This document shows positions 18,222 to 26,890 of a stretch of DNA of 64,000 nucleotides, piece by piece (within the stretch, counting starts at the first letter, position 1; every line of letters starts with the position of its first letter). Made by a program: the position numbers and the translations under genes. This DNA comes from Maricaulis sp048268525 (GTDB taxonomy: Bacteria; Pseudomonadota; Alphaproteobacteria; Caulobacterales; Maricaulaceae): contig NZ_JBLWVH010000002.1 of NCBI RefSeq assembly GCF_048268525.1, forward strand, positions 62,001 through 126,000. The letters run 5' to 3'. Below the pieces are notes generated by a model. It saw only the letters and a list, made by a program, of their open reading frames with translations, was not told the DNA's origin and made no database searches.

Positions 18222-19183
18222 GCGAACTTGTCGGCAAAGGCGTCGGTCGCGCGTCCCAGCGCGTCGACCCCGCCCGGCCCGCCGGCTGCATGGCCGGCAT
18301 CGCCAATCATGTGGAGCCTCGCTCGCGGCCAAGCCCGGGCGAGGCTCCATGCCGTTTGGGGCGGGGTCACGACGTCATAGCGTCCCTGCACGATCACGCC
18401 GGGCAGATGGTTGTAGCGCTCGGCATCTTCGATCAGCTCGCCATCGCGCTGGAAGAAGCCCTTGTGGAAGAAATAGTGGCTCTCCAGCCGGGCGAGGGCG
18501 TCCGAGCGGACCGGGTCGGCCAGCGGAGCCGACGGGTCGCCGGTCATCGAGATCAGGGCGCTCTCCCAGCGTGCCCAGGCCAGGGCATCCGGCCGGCGTC
18601 TGATGATGTCCGATTCGGCGAGGCGTTCGTAATAGGCGCGGATGATGTCGCCGCGCTCCTCCGGGCTCAACGGATCGACGAGGCGTTCCCAGGCGTCCGG
18701 GAACAACATGTTGGCGCCGTCCTTGTAGAACCAGTCCAACTCGCGCTGGGAACAGGTGAAGATGCCGCGCAGGATCAGGCCGATGCAGCGGTCCGGATGG
18801 GCGCGGGCATAGGCGAGGGCGAGTGTCGCCCCCCAGGAGCCGCCGAAGACGACCCACTTGTCGATCCCCATCACCTCGCGGATGCGCTCGATATCGTCGA
18901 TCAGGTCCTGCGTTGTGTTGTGTTCCAGCCCGCCATGCGGCGTCGAGCGACCACAACCCCGCTGGTCGAACAGGATGACGCGATAGCGCCGCGGGTCGAA
19001 AAATCGCCGCAACGCAGGAGACACGCCGCCTCCGGGACCACCATGCAGGGTCACGACCGGCAGGCCATCGGGCCGGCCGCATTCCTCGATATAGAGGTCG
19101 TGTCCGTTGCCGACCGCCAATCGCGAGGCCCGCAAGGGCCGGATCGGCGGGTAGAGCAGGCGGCGTGAATAGGAAGCGTCCAT
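18218..19183 (-). CDS. pip: Proline iminopeptidase
   Basis: A 321-residue alpha/beta hydrolase that removes N-terminal proline from peptides. The oxyanion loop HGGPGGG is followed by DQRGCGRSTPH and the nucleophile elbow GGSWGATLAL with Ser116. The acid and base are in GRYD and GDAGH near the C-terminus. The helical cap, with the Trp- and Glu-rich ARWESALISM segment, is typical of the S33 family. It may serve peptide or proline salvage beside the convergent symporter. Confidence 0.95.
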   Translation of the reverse strand: MDASYSRRLLYPPIRPLRASRLAVGNGHDLYIEECGRPDGLPVVTLHGGPGGGVSPALRRFFDPRRYRVILFDQRGCGRSTPHGGLEHNTTQDLIDDIERIREVMGIDKWVVFGGSWGATLALAYARAHPDRCIGLILRGIFTCSQRELDWFYKDGANMLFPDAWERLVDPLSPEERGDIIRAYYERLAESDIIRRRPDALAWARWESALISMTGDPSAPLADPVRSDALARLESHYFFHKGFFQRDGELIEDAERYNHLPGVIVQGRYDVVTPPQTAWSLARAWPRARLHMIGDAGHAAGGPGGVDALGRATDAFADKFA

Positions 19184-19300
19184 GCCGAATACTGTGCCGT
19201 TAGCCAGTCATAAACACAATAAACCATAGCCTAGCGCCACTTCACCCTATATCGTAAATGACGGTTTGGGCTGACTAATGATCCTGGGAAACACTGTGTG

Positions 19301-19957
19301 ATGATCGCATTTGGGCGAGCTGTGCTAGCCATTTGTTTTTGCAGCCTTGCATCGGCCTGCGCCAGTGCGCCGATTTCGATCGCCGGGTCCAGTTTTGCCG
19401 CCCCGGATACCCCGGCATCTGCCGCCCATCGCGAGCTTGAAGACGCCGTCGACAATTTCAACGATGATCTGGGCGTGCGCGGTCTAATCCGCGAAGCCAG
19501 CTCGATGGATCCGGCAATGCGCTGGATGAACCAGCTCGCCGGTCAGGTGGACGGCGATGAGCCGGACGCGCTGACCGTCTATCTCGACACTCAATCGATC
19601 ATGCTGACCGATGCCGGCGCACCGGACCGGGTCCGGGCCGACATTGTCCATGTCTGGCAGGGTGCAGCCGGGATTGATGCCGCATCGCGCGCCTTGCTGG
19701 ACACCGTGATCGGTCTGTCCCGCAATGACGTGACCAATGCGCTGGGTTCGGTCGAGCATGCGATGGCCAACGCCCAGACCGCCCAGTCGGTAATCGAAGC
19801 CGTCATTCTGGAGATGACGTCCCATCATGATGCCGATGCGCTGGCTGGCTTGCGGGTGGAACGTGACCTTCTGGCCCTGCGCATCAATGACCTGCGCGAC
19901 CGGGCCGACGAGCTTGCCGAGTTGCGCCGTCAGATGCGCAACCCGTCGATTTCCTGA
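19301..19957 (+). CDS. Putative lipoprotein with helical, coiled-coil-like body
   Basis: About 218 residues. A signal peptide ends in the lipobox LASAC near residue 20, so the mature protein is probably lipid-anchored. The body is mostly alpha-helical, acidic and Ala-rich, and the last 45 residues (LRVERDLLALRINDLRDRADELAELRRQM) form a clear coiled coil. An in-frame GTG three bases earlier is an alternative start. It overlaps the next methyltransferase start by one base (TGATG). No family recognised; a cell-surface structural or adaptor role is possible. Confidence 0.7.
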   Translation: MIAFGRAVLAICFCSLASACASAPISIAGSSFAAPDTPASAAHRELEDAVDNFNDDLGVRGLIREASSMDPAMRWMNQLAGQVDGDEPDALTVYLDTQSIMLTDAGAPDRVRADIVHVWQGAAGIDAASRALLDTVIGLSRNDVTNALGSVEHAMANAQTAQSVIEAVILEMTSHHDADALAGLRVERDLLALRINDLRDRADELAELRRQMRNPSIS

Positions 19958-20559
19958 TGATCCATCCTGATGAGGTAAAGGGCTTCCTCGACCCCGGGGA
20001 AGGGCAGGCGCTGGCGCAGCTCGCCGCCGAGGCCGGACGACTGGGGCCGGTGCTGGAGATCGGCTCCTATTGCGGCAAGTCGGCGCTCTATCTGGGGCCG
20101 GCGGCCCGCGAGGCGGGAACCGTCCTCTATACGCTCGACCATCACCGCGGCTCCGAAGAGCACCAGCCGGGTGAGGAATATCACGACCCCGAGCTGTACA
20201 ACGCCAAGCTGGGCGCCGTCGAAACCCTGCCGGCCCTGCGCGAGACATTGTTCCGCGGTGAGCTGGAAGACTGCGTGATTCCGCTGGTCGGTCGCTCGGC
20301 CGTCATTGCCGCCAACTGGACCACACCGCTCGGGATGGTCTTCATCGATGGCGGGCATTCGATGGAGGCGGCGCTGGCGGATTATCGCGGCTGGGCCGGC
20401 CGCGTTGTCGCCGGCGGCATCCTCGCCATCCACGACGTTTTCCCCAATCCGGAAGATGGTGGTCGTCCGCCTTACGAGATATGGAAGCTGGCTTGTGCCT
20501 CCGGCCTGTTCGAACCGGTCAGGCGTACAGGAACGCTGGAAGTTTTGCGGCGGCTTTAG
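19957..20559 (+). CDS. Class I SAM-dependent methyltransferase (Methyltransf_24 type)
   Basis: A 200-residue Rossmann methyltransferase. The SAM-binding loop reads LGPVLEIGSYCGKSALYLG (residues 28-46), with the later acidic strand TLDHHRGSEEH and GMVFIDGGHSMEAALADYRGW typical of the Methyltransf_24 group. It starts within the stop of the upstream lipoprotein. Its last 41 bases overlap the end of the convergent prenyltransferase-like gene, which suggests a long-established pairing. Substrate unknown; the adjacent envelope-sugar block suggests a small metabolite or glycoconjugate. Confidence 0.88.
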   Translation: MIHPDEVKGFLDPGEGQALAQLAAEAGRLGPVLEIGSYCGKSALYLGPAAREAGTVLYTLDHHRGSEEHQPGEEYHDPELYNAKLGAVETLPALRETLFRGELEDCVIPLVGRSAVIAANWTTPLGMVFIDGGHSMEAALADYRGWAGRVVAGGILAIHDVFPNPEDGGRPPYEIWKLACASGLFEPVRRTGTLEVLRRL

Positions 20560-21616
20560 TCGCCGGATACTCAGGCAGGTGGTTTTTGACCAGCAGATCG
20601 CTGCCCCGGGTCAGGCTTTCGATCGCATCGGCCGCCATGATCAGCGCGCCTGATGTCCAGGAGGGGCGCTCGCGCGGCCAGATGATCGACTCCTCGAACT
20701 GCCAGCCCATCCAGTATCCGCCGTCGCGGGCGACAAGCGGCGCCAGATTGGCAATCAGTTCCTGGGCCTGCCGCGTCTGGCCGACGGCCTGACAGGCGAG
20801 GGCCAGCTCGGCGGTTTCCGCGGCGGTGACCCAGGGCTGGTCCGAGACGCAGCGGCAGCCGAGGCCCGGCTCGACGAACTCGGCCCAACGGGCATAGAGG
20901 CGAGCGCGCCCGATTTCGGTCGGCAGGACGCCGGCGAGGACCGGATAGTACCAGTCCATGGCAAAGCCGCGCCGGTCCGTGCCCTTGCGGTCGAAACGGG
21001 CATCATTCTCGCGCAGCGTGGCGCCGATACGCCGGCGGGCTTGGATCCAGGCATCGACCGGTTTGCCCAGTCGCCGGCCGATCAGGCAGGCGCATTCCAG
21101 CGCCTTGTACAGGCTCGCATTGCCAGCGCGCAGGCTGTCGATCTCGGTCAGCGTCTGCTCGTCGCCGCGGGCCCGCCACACCACATCGCCGTGCGGGGTC
21201 TGGTGCTCGAGGATAAAGCCCATCGCCGCTTCGACCATCGGCCAGTATCGCGGCAGGGTGTCGAGTGCGTTCAGTGCCGAAAGGCTGCGCAGGACAGTGA
21301 CCGCGACATAGCCGGTGAAATTGGTATCGCGGGCTGTTTTCGGTGTCCCGGGCACGAGATGCCGATTGGCGTCATCGAGTGGAACCGAGGCGCCAAGATC
21401 GCCTGTCCATCCGCCATCGGCTTCCTGGCGATCCATGAGCGCGGTGAGCGCTTGTCGCGTTTCTGCCTCGCGACCGGCAATCGCCAGCCCCATGGTTGCT
21501 TCGCCATGATTCCAGGCATCCCAGACGCCGGCCTCGATCCACGGGATGGTGCCATCGCTCCGTTGCAGGGCGGTGATGTGGTCGGCGCAGGCCTTGATGT
21601 CGACGGATTGGCTCAT
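20519..21616 (-). CDS. Prenyltransferase/squalene-oxidase-repeat protein (alpha/alpha barrel)
   Basis: A 365-residue alpha/alpha-barrel protein with QW-like repeat segments (ALQRSDGTIPW, RQEADGGWTGDLG, EHQTPHGDVVW, WEQ-like GYWMGWQFEESIIW). This is the fold of terpene cyclases and prenyltransferase subunits, yet neither a DxDDTA nor a DDxxD catalytic motif is visible, so it may be a binding or structural member. It is the last of three co-directional genes with the methyltransferase and glycosyltransferase upstream, starting on the methyltransferase's stop. No precise function can be assigned. Confidence 0.7.
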   Translation of the reverse strand: MSQSVDIKACADHITALQRSDGTIPWIEAGVWDAWNHGEATMGLAIAGREAETRQALTALMDRQEADGGWTGDLGASVPLDDANRHLVPGTPKTARDTNFTGYVAVTVLRSLSALNALDTLPRYWPMVEAAMGFILEHQTPHGDVVWRARGDEQTLTEIDSLRAGNASLYKALECACLIGRRLGKPVDAWIQARRRIGATLRENDARFDRKGTDRRGFAMDWYYPVLAGVLPTEIGRARLYARWAEFVEPGLGCRCVSDQPWVTAAETAELALACQAVGQTRQAQELIANLAPLVARDGGYWMGWQFEESIIWPRERPSWTSGALIMAADAIESLTRGSDLLVKNHLPEYPATKAAAKLPAFLYA

Positions 21617-22335
21617 CAGCTCGTCTTCCTGAAATACATCACGACTGATTTGCCCAGGACCGGATCAAGGACCCATTCCATAGCCCGTGTCAGCCAGGGG
21701 CGCTTGATCAGGTCCCACTCCAGGAAGCGGCGGTAAAGTGCGACGAGGCGGTTGTCTTCCTGCGTCTCCCAGAACGCGCAGCGCAGCCACCAATAGGGGC
21801 TGTGCAGGGCGTGGGCCCAGTGGCGGCGGAAACGCCGGAAGCCCTGTTTCTCGACATCATGCCGGAACGCATCGGGTTTGAAGATGCGAACATGGCCGCC
21901 CGGTGAGTTCTGATAACCGAAAGACAGCCACCAGCAGATCGCTTCGGGCCAGTAGCGGGGCACGGAGGCGGCAAAGATGCCGTCCGGTTTGAGCACACGC
22001 CTGATTTCGGTCAGAAACCGTTCTGGATCGGGCACGTGCTCCAGGACTTCCGAGCAGATCACCCGGTCGAATGTGTTGTCGGGGAAGGGAAGCTGTTCCC
22101 CTGTTCCCGTCGTCAGGACCGCGCTGCGCAAGTCCGAGGTGGGCTCGGGCGGAGGCAGTTCGAAGAACTTGTCGAGCGCGATGCAGACGTCTTCATAACT
22201 CAGGTCCAGCCCGACTGCCGTGACCGGTGTCTCGTCCCAGTAGAGACCGTGCAGATGCCGGCCCTGGCCGCAGCCCAGGTCGAGGACACGCATGCCGGGC
22301 TCCAGCGCCAGGCTTTCGATCTGGATGGTTTGCAT
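21616..22335 (-). CDS. Class I SAM-dependent methyltransferase (Methyltransf_11 type)
   Basis: A 239-residue methyltransferase. Motif I is RVLDLGCGQGRHL (residues 18-30), followed by the acidic strand AVGLDLS and the post-motif ENTFDRVICSEVLEHVPD-like segment, as in small-molecule and ubiquinone-type enzymes. It follows the glycosyltransferase by 3 bases and overlaps the prenyltransferase-like gene by one base, so it is part of the same transcript. The acceptor may be a glycolipid intermediate, by inference from the neighbours. Confidence 0.88.
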   Translation of the reverse strand: MQTIQIESLALEPGMRVLDLGCGQGRHLHGLYWDETPVTAVGLDLSYEDVCIALDKFFELPPPEPTSDLRSAVLTTGTGEQLPFPDNTFDRVICSEVLEHVPDPERFLTEIRRVLKPDGIFAASVPRYWPEAICWWLSFGYQNSPGGHVRIFKPDAFRHDVEKQGFRRFRRHWAHALHSPYWWLRCAFWETQEDNRLVALYRRFLEWDLIKRPWLTRAMEWVLDPVLGKSVVMYFRKTS

Positions 22336-22338
22336 CGA

Positions 22339-23634
22339 TCAGGTCCTGCCCTGTTCCGCGAGGGCTTCGACATAGAGATGGGACGCCGCAAGGGCATGCT
22401 TGGACCAGCAGAACTCGCGGCGGGCTCGGTCTGCCGCCTTTTCACCCAGGCGTGCGGCGGCTTCCGGGCTGTCGAGCAGGCGGGCAATGTTCCTCGCCAT
22501 GGCGTCAGCGTCTCCGGCGGGCGAGACCAGACCGGCATCACCGACCACCTCGGGCAGGGCGCCGCCATCGCTGGCAACCACGGCCGCGCCGCAGGCCATG
22601 GCCTCGGCGGCCGGAAAGCCGAACCCTTCGAAGCGGGCCGGGCAGGCAACGATATGGGCGCGGCGGTAAAGGTCCGCGACTTCATCCCGGCTGAGGTCGG
22701 AGGAGGTCGTTACGCGGTCGGACAGCCCGTGCGCCGCGAGCATGCGCTTGGCCGGACCGTCGCGCAGCGTGCCGATGATATGCAGGCGGGCCGCCGGCCG
22801 GGCCGCTGCGACACGGCCGAGCGCTTCGATGAGAACGTCCAGCCCCTTGATCGGAACATCGGCGCTGGCCGTGGTCACGATGAGCCCGGTCTCCCGCTGA
22901 ACCGACGGGGCCGGCCGGAAGATGTCGTGGTCAAGGCCATTAAAGGCGACGCGGACCCGGTCGGCATCGACCCCGTATCGCTCGGCATGGGTCCGGCGTG
23001 CGGCGTCCGAGACGGCCAGGTGTCGTGGCAGGGCACGGGCCGTCTTTGCCTGCATGCCGATGAAGCGATACCAGCGCCGGGTCAGCAGGCGTTCCCACCA
23101 TTTGCGACCGGCAGCGATGGCGTAGTCGCGATCAATGGCGATCGGGTGGTGCAGGGTTGTGATGACCGGAATGCGCGCATTGATGCGAACCATCGGTGTC
23201 GAGAGCGTCTGGTTGTCGTGGACGACATCGAACTCTCCTGCATGCCGTGCCAGGAAACGGTCGAGGCGGCGGCCAAACGCGTACAGCTCGCCAAAGGCAC
23301 CGGAATTGTGAGCCAGCCATTCCGACAGGTCGGCCCAGGATTTCAGATAACGCGGCCGGAAGGCCAGGAAGGCATTGTCCTCGGCGAACAGGTCGAGTGA
23401 GGGCAGTTCGTACAGGGGGATGCCGTCGTCGAGGTCGGGGTAGGGCGGCCCGGACGCTACCGAAACCTTGTGGCCCAGGGCCGTCAGCGCTCGCGTGAGT
23501 TCGCGCAGATAGACCCCCTGTCCGCCAACATGGGGGTGCGAACGGTAGCCGGTGACGAGAACACGCAGCGGTCGAACCGGCGTGACGTCACTCTCCTTTT
23601 CCATCCTTGTGGAAACAAGGCTATGTCCGTCCAT
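22339..23634 (-). CDS. Glycosyltransferase family 4 protein
   Basis: A GT-B retaining glycosyltransferase. The N-terminal acceptor domain opens RVLVTGYRSHPHVGGQGVYLRELTRAL, with the family's GGxGxYxREL. The donor domain contains TASADVPIKGLDVLIEAL and ARFEGFGFPAAEAMACGAAVV, where the EGFGxPxxEAMAxG motif binds the nucleotide-sugar. I take the ATG at 23634; downstream ATG 23604 or an upstream start at 23724 are possible. It heads the three-gene transcript with a methyltransferase and a prenyltransferase-repeat protein. Donor and acceptor are unknown. Confidence 0.88.
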   Translation of the reverse strand: MDGHSLVSTRMEKESDVTPVRPLRVLVTGYRSHPHVGGQGVYLRELTRALTALGHKVSVASGPPYPDLDDGIPLYELPSLDLFAEDNAFLAFRPRYLKSWADLSEWLAHNSGAFGELYAFGRRLDRFLARHAGEFDVVHDNQTLSTPMVRINARIPVITTLHHPIAIDRDYAIAAGRKWWERLLTRRWYRFIGMQAKTARALPRHLAVSDAARRTHAERYGVDADRVRVAFNGLDHDIFRPAPSVQRETGLIVTTASADVPIKGLDVLIEALGRVAAARPAARLHIIGTLRDGPAKRMLAAHGLSDRVTTSSDLSRDEVADLYRRAHIVACPARFEGFGFPAAEAMACGAAVVASDGGALPEVVGDAGLVSPAGDADAMARNIARLLDSPEAAARLGEKAADRARREFCWSKHALAASHLYVEALAEQGRT

Positions 23635-23780
23635 GATGCGTGATTCCGGCGGTGGCAATTGAGTGGCGAACCTATAGAAGTGAACATTGTTCGCCAAGCC
23701 GGTCTTGTCGCGGAATTGCGGCAATGCGGCGATGCAGGTTGCGGCAGGATAATGTGGTGCCGGAGCGACAGGATCGAGTG

Positions 23781-24953
23781 ATGGTCAAACCGACAGCCCT
23801 GCGCTTTGCCACCTATTACGGTGCCTTCTATCTGATGTTCGGGGCCTTCCTGCCGTATTTCCCGCGCTGGCTGGACGGGCGAGGCCTGTCACCGGAATGG
23901 ATCGGCTGGATCCTGGCCGCCGGCATGATCGGGCGGACGCTGGTGTCGCCGATCGGCGCGCGCTGGGCCGATCGTGCCGTGCGGCACCGCGATCCGATCC
24001 TTGCCTTCGCCATCGGTAGCGTCATCGTCTTCGCGCTTCATATTCCCGTATCGACACCGTGGATCCTGCTCGTCCTGTCTTTTGCGGCCGGGGCCCTGGT
24101 CTTTGGCCAGATTCCGGTCACGGACGCGTTCGCCATGCGGGCCGCGCGGGATCATGCCTTTGAATTCGGCCCGGTGAGGGCTTTTGGTTCAGGGCTGTTC
24201 ATCATCGCCAATTTCAGCGCCGGGGCATTGATCGACCGACTGGGCACGGAGAGCGTGCTGGCCTGGATAATCATCGCCGGCGGCCTCATGGCGCTCGCAG
24301 CGGCCTGGTTGCCCCCGGGGCATCGTCCCTCGGCCCATATTCCTCGACCTGACGAGTGGGCGCGGTTGGGCCGCATGCTGGCTGGTCCGCTCGGCCTCGC
24401 CCTGGCAGCGTCGGCCCTGATCCAGGCCGGCCACGGATTTTACTATGTCGTTTCGGCCAATGCCTGGACCGCCCAGGGGATCAGCGGTGCGATGGTGGGA
24501 GCACTCTGGGCGTTTGCGGTCGCGTTCGAGATTGTCTTCCTTTCGCTGTCCGGTCGCGGTTGGCTGGGGCGACTGAGTCCGGCGAACCTGATGATCATCG
24601 GGGCGCTGGCCTCATTGCTGCGCTGGGGGCTCACCGCCCTGTCGCCACCCCTGTGGGCCCTCTTCCCGTTGCAGGCGCTGCATGCCCTGACCTTCGCGGC
24701 GACCTATGTCGGCTTTTTGCGGTTTACCGCGAATGACATGCCGGACGACCAAACGGCGCTTTCACAGGGACTCAATTCGGCCCTGTCCGGCGGCATTGTA
24801 CTGGCCGCGGTATCGACCTTGTCCGGTTATGCCTATGCGCAGTATGGCGTTGGCGGCTTTGCATTCATGATGGTGCCGGGCCTGTTGGGGTTGGCTGCAG
24901 CCGTCCTGTTGCGTCGTGTTTCTTTACTCCCGCGCCGGGAAAATATCGATTAG
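23781..24953 (+). CDS. MFS transporter (HcaT-like, MFS_1-like)
   Basis: A 390-residue, 12-helix major facilitator. The opening FATYYGAFYLMFGAFLPYFPRWLDGRGLSPEWIG matches the PF12832 group that includes the 3-phenylpropionate transporter HcaT, with its FxxYYGxxYxxxG pattern and a charged loop after helix 1. The conserved GPVRAFGS-type motif between helices 4 and 5 is present. The ATG at 23781 is preferred over an upstream frame that lacks a hydrophobic start. The substrate is not predictable. The Mla-type permease gene starts 10 bases after its stop. Confidence 0.88.
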   Translation: MVKPTALRFATYYGAFYLMFGAFLPYFPRWLDGRGLSPEWIGWILAAGMIGRTLVSPIGARWADRAVRHRDPILAFAIGSVIVFALHIPVSTPWILLVLSFAAGALVFGQIPVTDAFAMRAARDHAFEFGPVRAFGSGLFIIANFSAGALIDRLGTESVLAWIIIAGGLMALAAAWLPPGHRPSAHIPRPDEWARLGRMLAGPLGLALAASALIQAGHGFYYVVSANAWTAQGISGAMVGALWAFAVAFEIVFLSLSGRGWLGRLSPANLMIIGALASLLRWGLTALSPPLWALFPLQALHALTFAATYVGFLRFTANDMPDDQTALSQGLNSALSGGIVLAAVSTLSGYAYAQYGVGGFAFMMVPGLLGLAAAVLLRRVSLLPRRENID

Positions 24954-24963
24954 GATCGAAGCG

Positions 24964-26118
24964 ATGAGGGGTATGCGGGACGAATCGTCAGCGAGAGCGG
25001 AGCTGGTTGTGCGCGAGGAAGGCGAGCGCACGATCCTTGAGCCCCATGGCGACTGGGTCATCGATACGATCGGCCGCCATGACAATGCCATTCGTGCCGT
25101 CGAGGCCAGCGCCGACCCGTGCAGTATCGTCGTGGATGTCAGTCATCTGGGACGTGTCGATACAGCGGGCGCCTATTTGCTGGGTCGCGCAACCCGCAAG
25201 TGCCCCACGCCAGATGCGGATTTCCATTTTGTCGGCCAACATCGCACGGTCAGGCGTCTGATCGAGGAAGTCCGGATGCGGACCCAGATCTGCGGTCCGG
25301 ACGAGGAGCCGACCTTCGGTTTCATAAAGGCGCTCGCGAGGCTCGGGGCGGGGATTGAAGTCGCCTATCAGGAAGCTGTCGACACCTTCGCCTTCTTTGG
25401 CCGGACGCTGACCACCGGGTTGAGCTGTTTCTTCCAGCCGTGGCGGTTCCGCCTGACGCCAACGGTGTGGGCGATGGAAGAGGTTGGCGTGAACGCGCTG
25501 CCCATCGTCGCCACGCTCACCTTCTTCATTGGAGCGGTGGTCGCCTTCATGGGGGCGACCCTGCTGCAGAGTTTCGGCGCGTCCGTGTTCACAGTCGATC
25601 TGGTGGGCCTGTCGATCCTGCGCGAGTTCGGCGTGTTGATCACGGCGATCATGCTGGCGGCCCGTTCTGACAGTGCCTTCACGGCCTCGATCGGGGCGAT
25701 GAAGATGCAGCAGGAAGTCGATGCCATGCGTGTGCTCGGCCTCGACCCTTACGAAGCGCTGGTGCTGCCCCGGGTCGTCGCCTGTGTCCTCATGGCGCCG
25801 CTCCTGACGTTCGGCGCAATGGTCGCCGGCATTTTCGGTGGCATGTTGGTGACCTGGTCCGCACAGGACATTTCGCCGGCGCTGTTCTTTACCCGCCTGC
25901 ATTCCGAGATCGACATCAGCCATTTCTGGGTCGGCATGTCCAAGGCGCCGGTCTTCGGCATGGTGGTCGCGATTATCGGTTGTCGTCAGGGCATGCAGGT
26001 GCAGGGCGATGTCGAGTCGCTCGGTCGGCGCGTGACAGCTTCTGTGGTCCAGTCGATCTTTGCCATCATCGTGCTCGAGGCCCTGTTTGCGATGATGTAT
26101 CTGGAGCTGGGGATTTGA
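24964..26118 (+). CDS. MlaE-type phospholipid ABC permease with N-terminal STAS domain
   Basis: A 384-residue inner-membrane permease of a retrograde lipid transporter. Residues about 10-100 form a STAS domain (CSIVVDVSHLGRVDTAGAYLLG), normally a separate protein, MlaB, in enterobacteria. The MlaE domain with five or six helices follows (FFIGAVVAFMGATLLQSFGAS, then REFGVLITAIMLAARSDSAFTA and EIDAMRVLGLDPYEALVLPRV-like segments). The ATP-binding gene starts inside its stop (TTGA), and the MCE-domain gene is next. The same order is known from other alphaproteobacterial Mla operons. Confidence 0.93.
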   Translation: MRGMRDESSARAELVVREEGERTILEPHGDWVIDTIGRHDNAIRAVEASADPCSIVVDVSHLGRVDTAGAYLLGRATRKCPTPDADFHFVGQHRTVRRLIEEVRMRTQICGPDEEPTFGFIKALARLGAGIEVAYQEAVDTFAFFGRTLTTGLSCFFQPWRFRLTPTVWAMEEVGVNALPIVATLTFFIGAVVAFMGATLLQSFGASVFTVDLVGLSILREFGVLITAIMLAARSDSAFTASIGAMKMQQEVDAMRVLGLDPYEALVLPRVVACVLMAPLLTFGAMVAGIFGGMLVTWSAQDISPALFFTRLHSEIDISHFWVGMSKAPVFGMVVAIIGCRQGMQVQGDVESLGRRVTASVVQSIFAIIVLEALFAMMYLELGI

Positions 26119-26888
26119 CCGACGACATCCTCATCTCTGTGCGCAACCTGCGCAGCGCTTTTGGTCGCCATGTGGTCCATGAACATCTGGACCTGGACGT
26201 CCGTCGCGGCGAAATCCTCGGCATTGTTGGCGGATCGGGCACCGGCAAGACCGTTTTGCTGAACACGATTCTCGGACTCAAACATCCGGAGGGCGGTGAG
26301 ATCCGTCTCAACGGGCAACGCCTGGCCGAGATGTCGGCTCGCGAGCGGCGCCGGATTGACAGCCGGTTGGGCGTCTTGTTCCAGAACGGGGCCCTGTTCA
26401 CCTCGCTGTCGGTTCTTGAAAACGTCATGGCGCCGCTGCGAGAGCATATCGACATGTCGATCCCCCTGATGGAGGAGATCGCCGGCATGAAGATCGGTCT
26501 CGCCGGGCTCGACCCCAGTGCCGCTGACCGCTTCCCGTCGGAATTGTCCGGCGGCATGCGCAAGCGCGCGGCTCTGGCCCGGGCGCTGGCGCTGGACCCG
26601 GAGATCCTGTTCCTCGACGAACCCACCGCCGGCCTCGACCCGATCGGTGCGGCCGCCTTCGACAATCTTATCCGGGAATTGTCTGACGCGCTGGGGCTGA
26701 CTGTGGTCATGATCACACACGACCTCGACAGTCTGTACGCGATTTGCGACCGGGTGGCGGTTTTGGCCGACAAGCGGGTTGAAGCTGTGGCACCAATCAG
26801 GGAGTTGTTGGCCAATCCGCACCCCTGGATCCAGGAATATTTCCACGGACCGCGCGGACGCGCCGCGCTGGCCGGCAAGGAGAGTTAG
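26115..26888 (+). CDS. MlaF-type ABC ATP-binding protein
   Basis: A 257-residue ATPase that energises the lipid transporter. Walker A GGSGTGKT is at residues 39-46, the Q-loop in LFQNGALFTSL, the signature in LSGGMRKRAALARAL, and Walker B in EILFLDEPTAGLDP, followed by the H-loop MITHDL. A TTG start overlaps the permease stop by three bases. Upstream in-frame starts would lie inside the permease. Translational coupling to the permease is expected, as the two assemble in one complex. Confidence 0.93.
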   Translation: MTDDILISVRNLRSAFGRHVVHEHLDLDVRRGEILGIVGGSGTGKTVLLNTILGLKHPEGGEIRLNGQRLAEMSARERRRIDSRLGVLFQNGALFTSLSVLENVMAPLREHIDMSIPLMEEIAGMKIGLAGLDPSAADRFPSELSGGMRKRAALARALALDPEILFLDEPTAGLDPIGAAAFDNLIRELSDALGLTVVMITHDLDSLYAICDRVAVLADKRVEAVAPIRELLANPHPWIQEYFHGPRGRAALAGKES

Positions 26889-26890
26889 AC

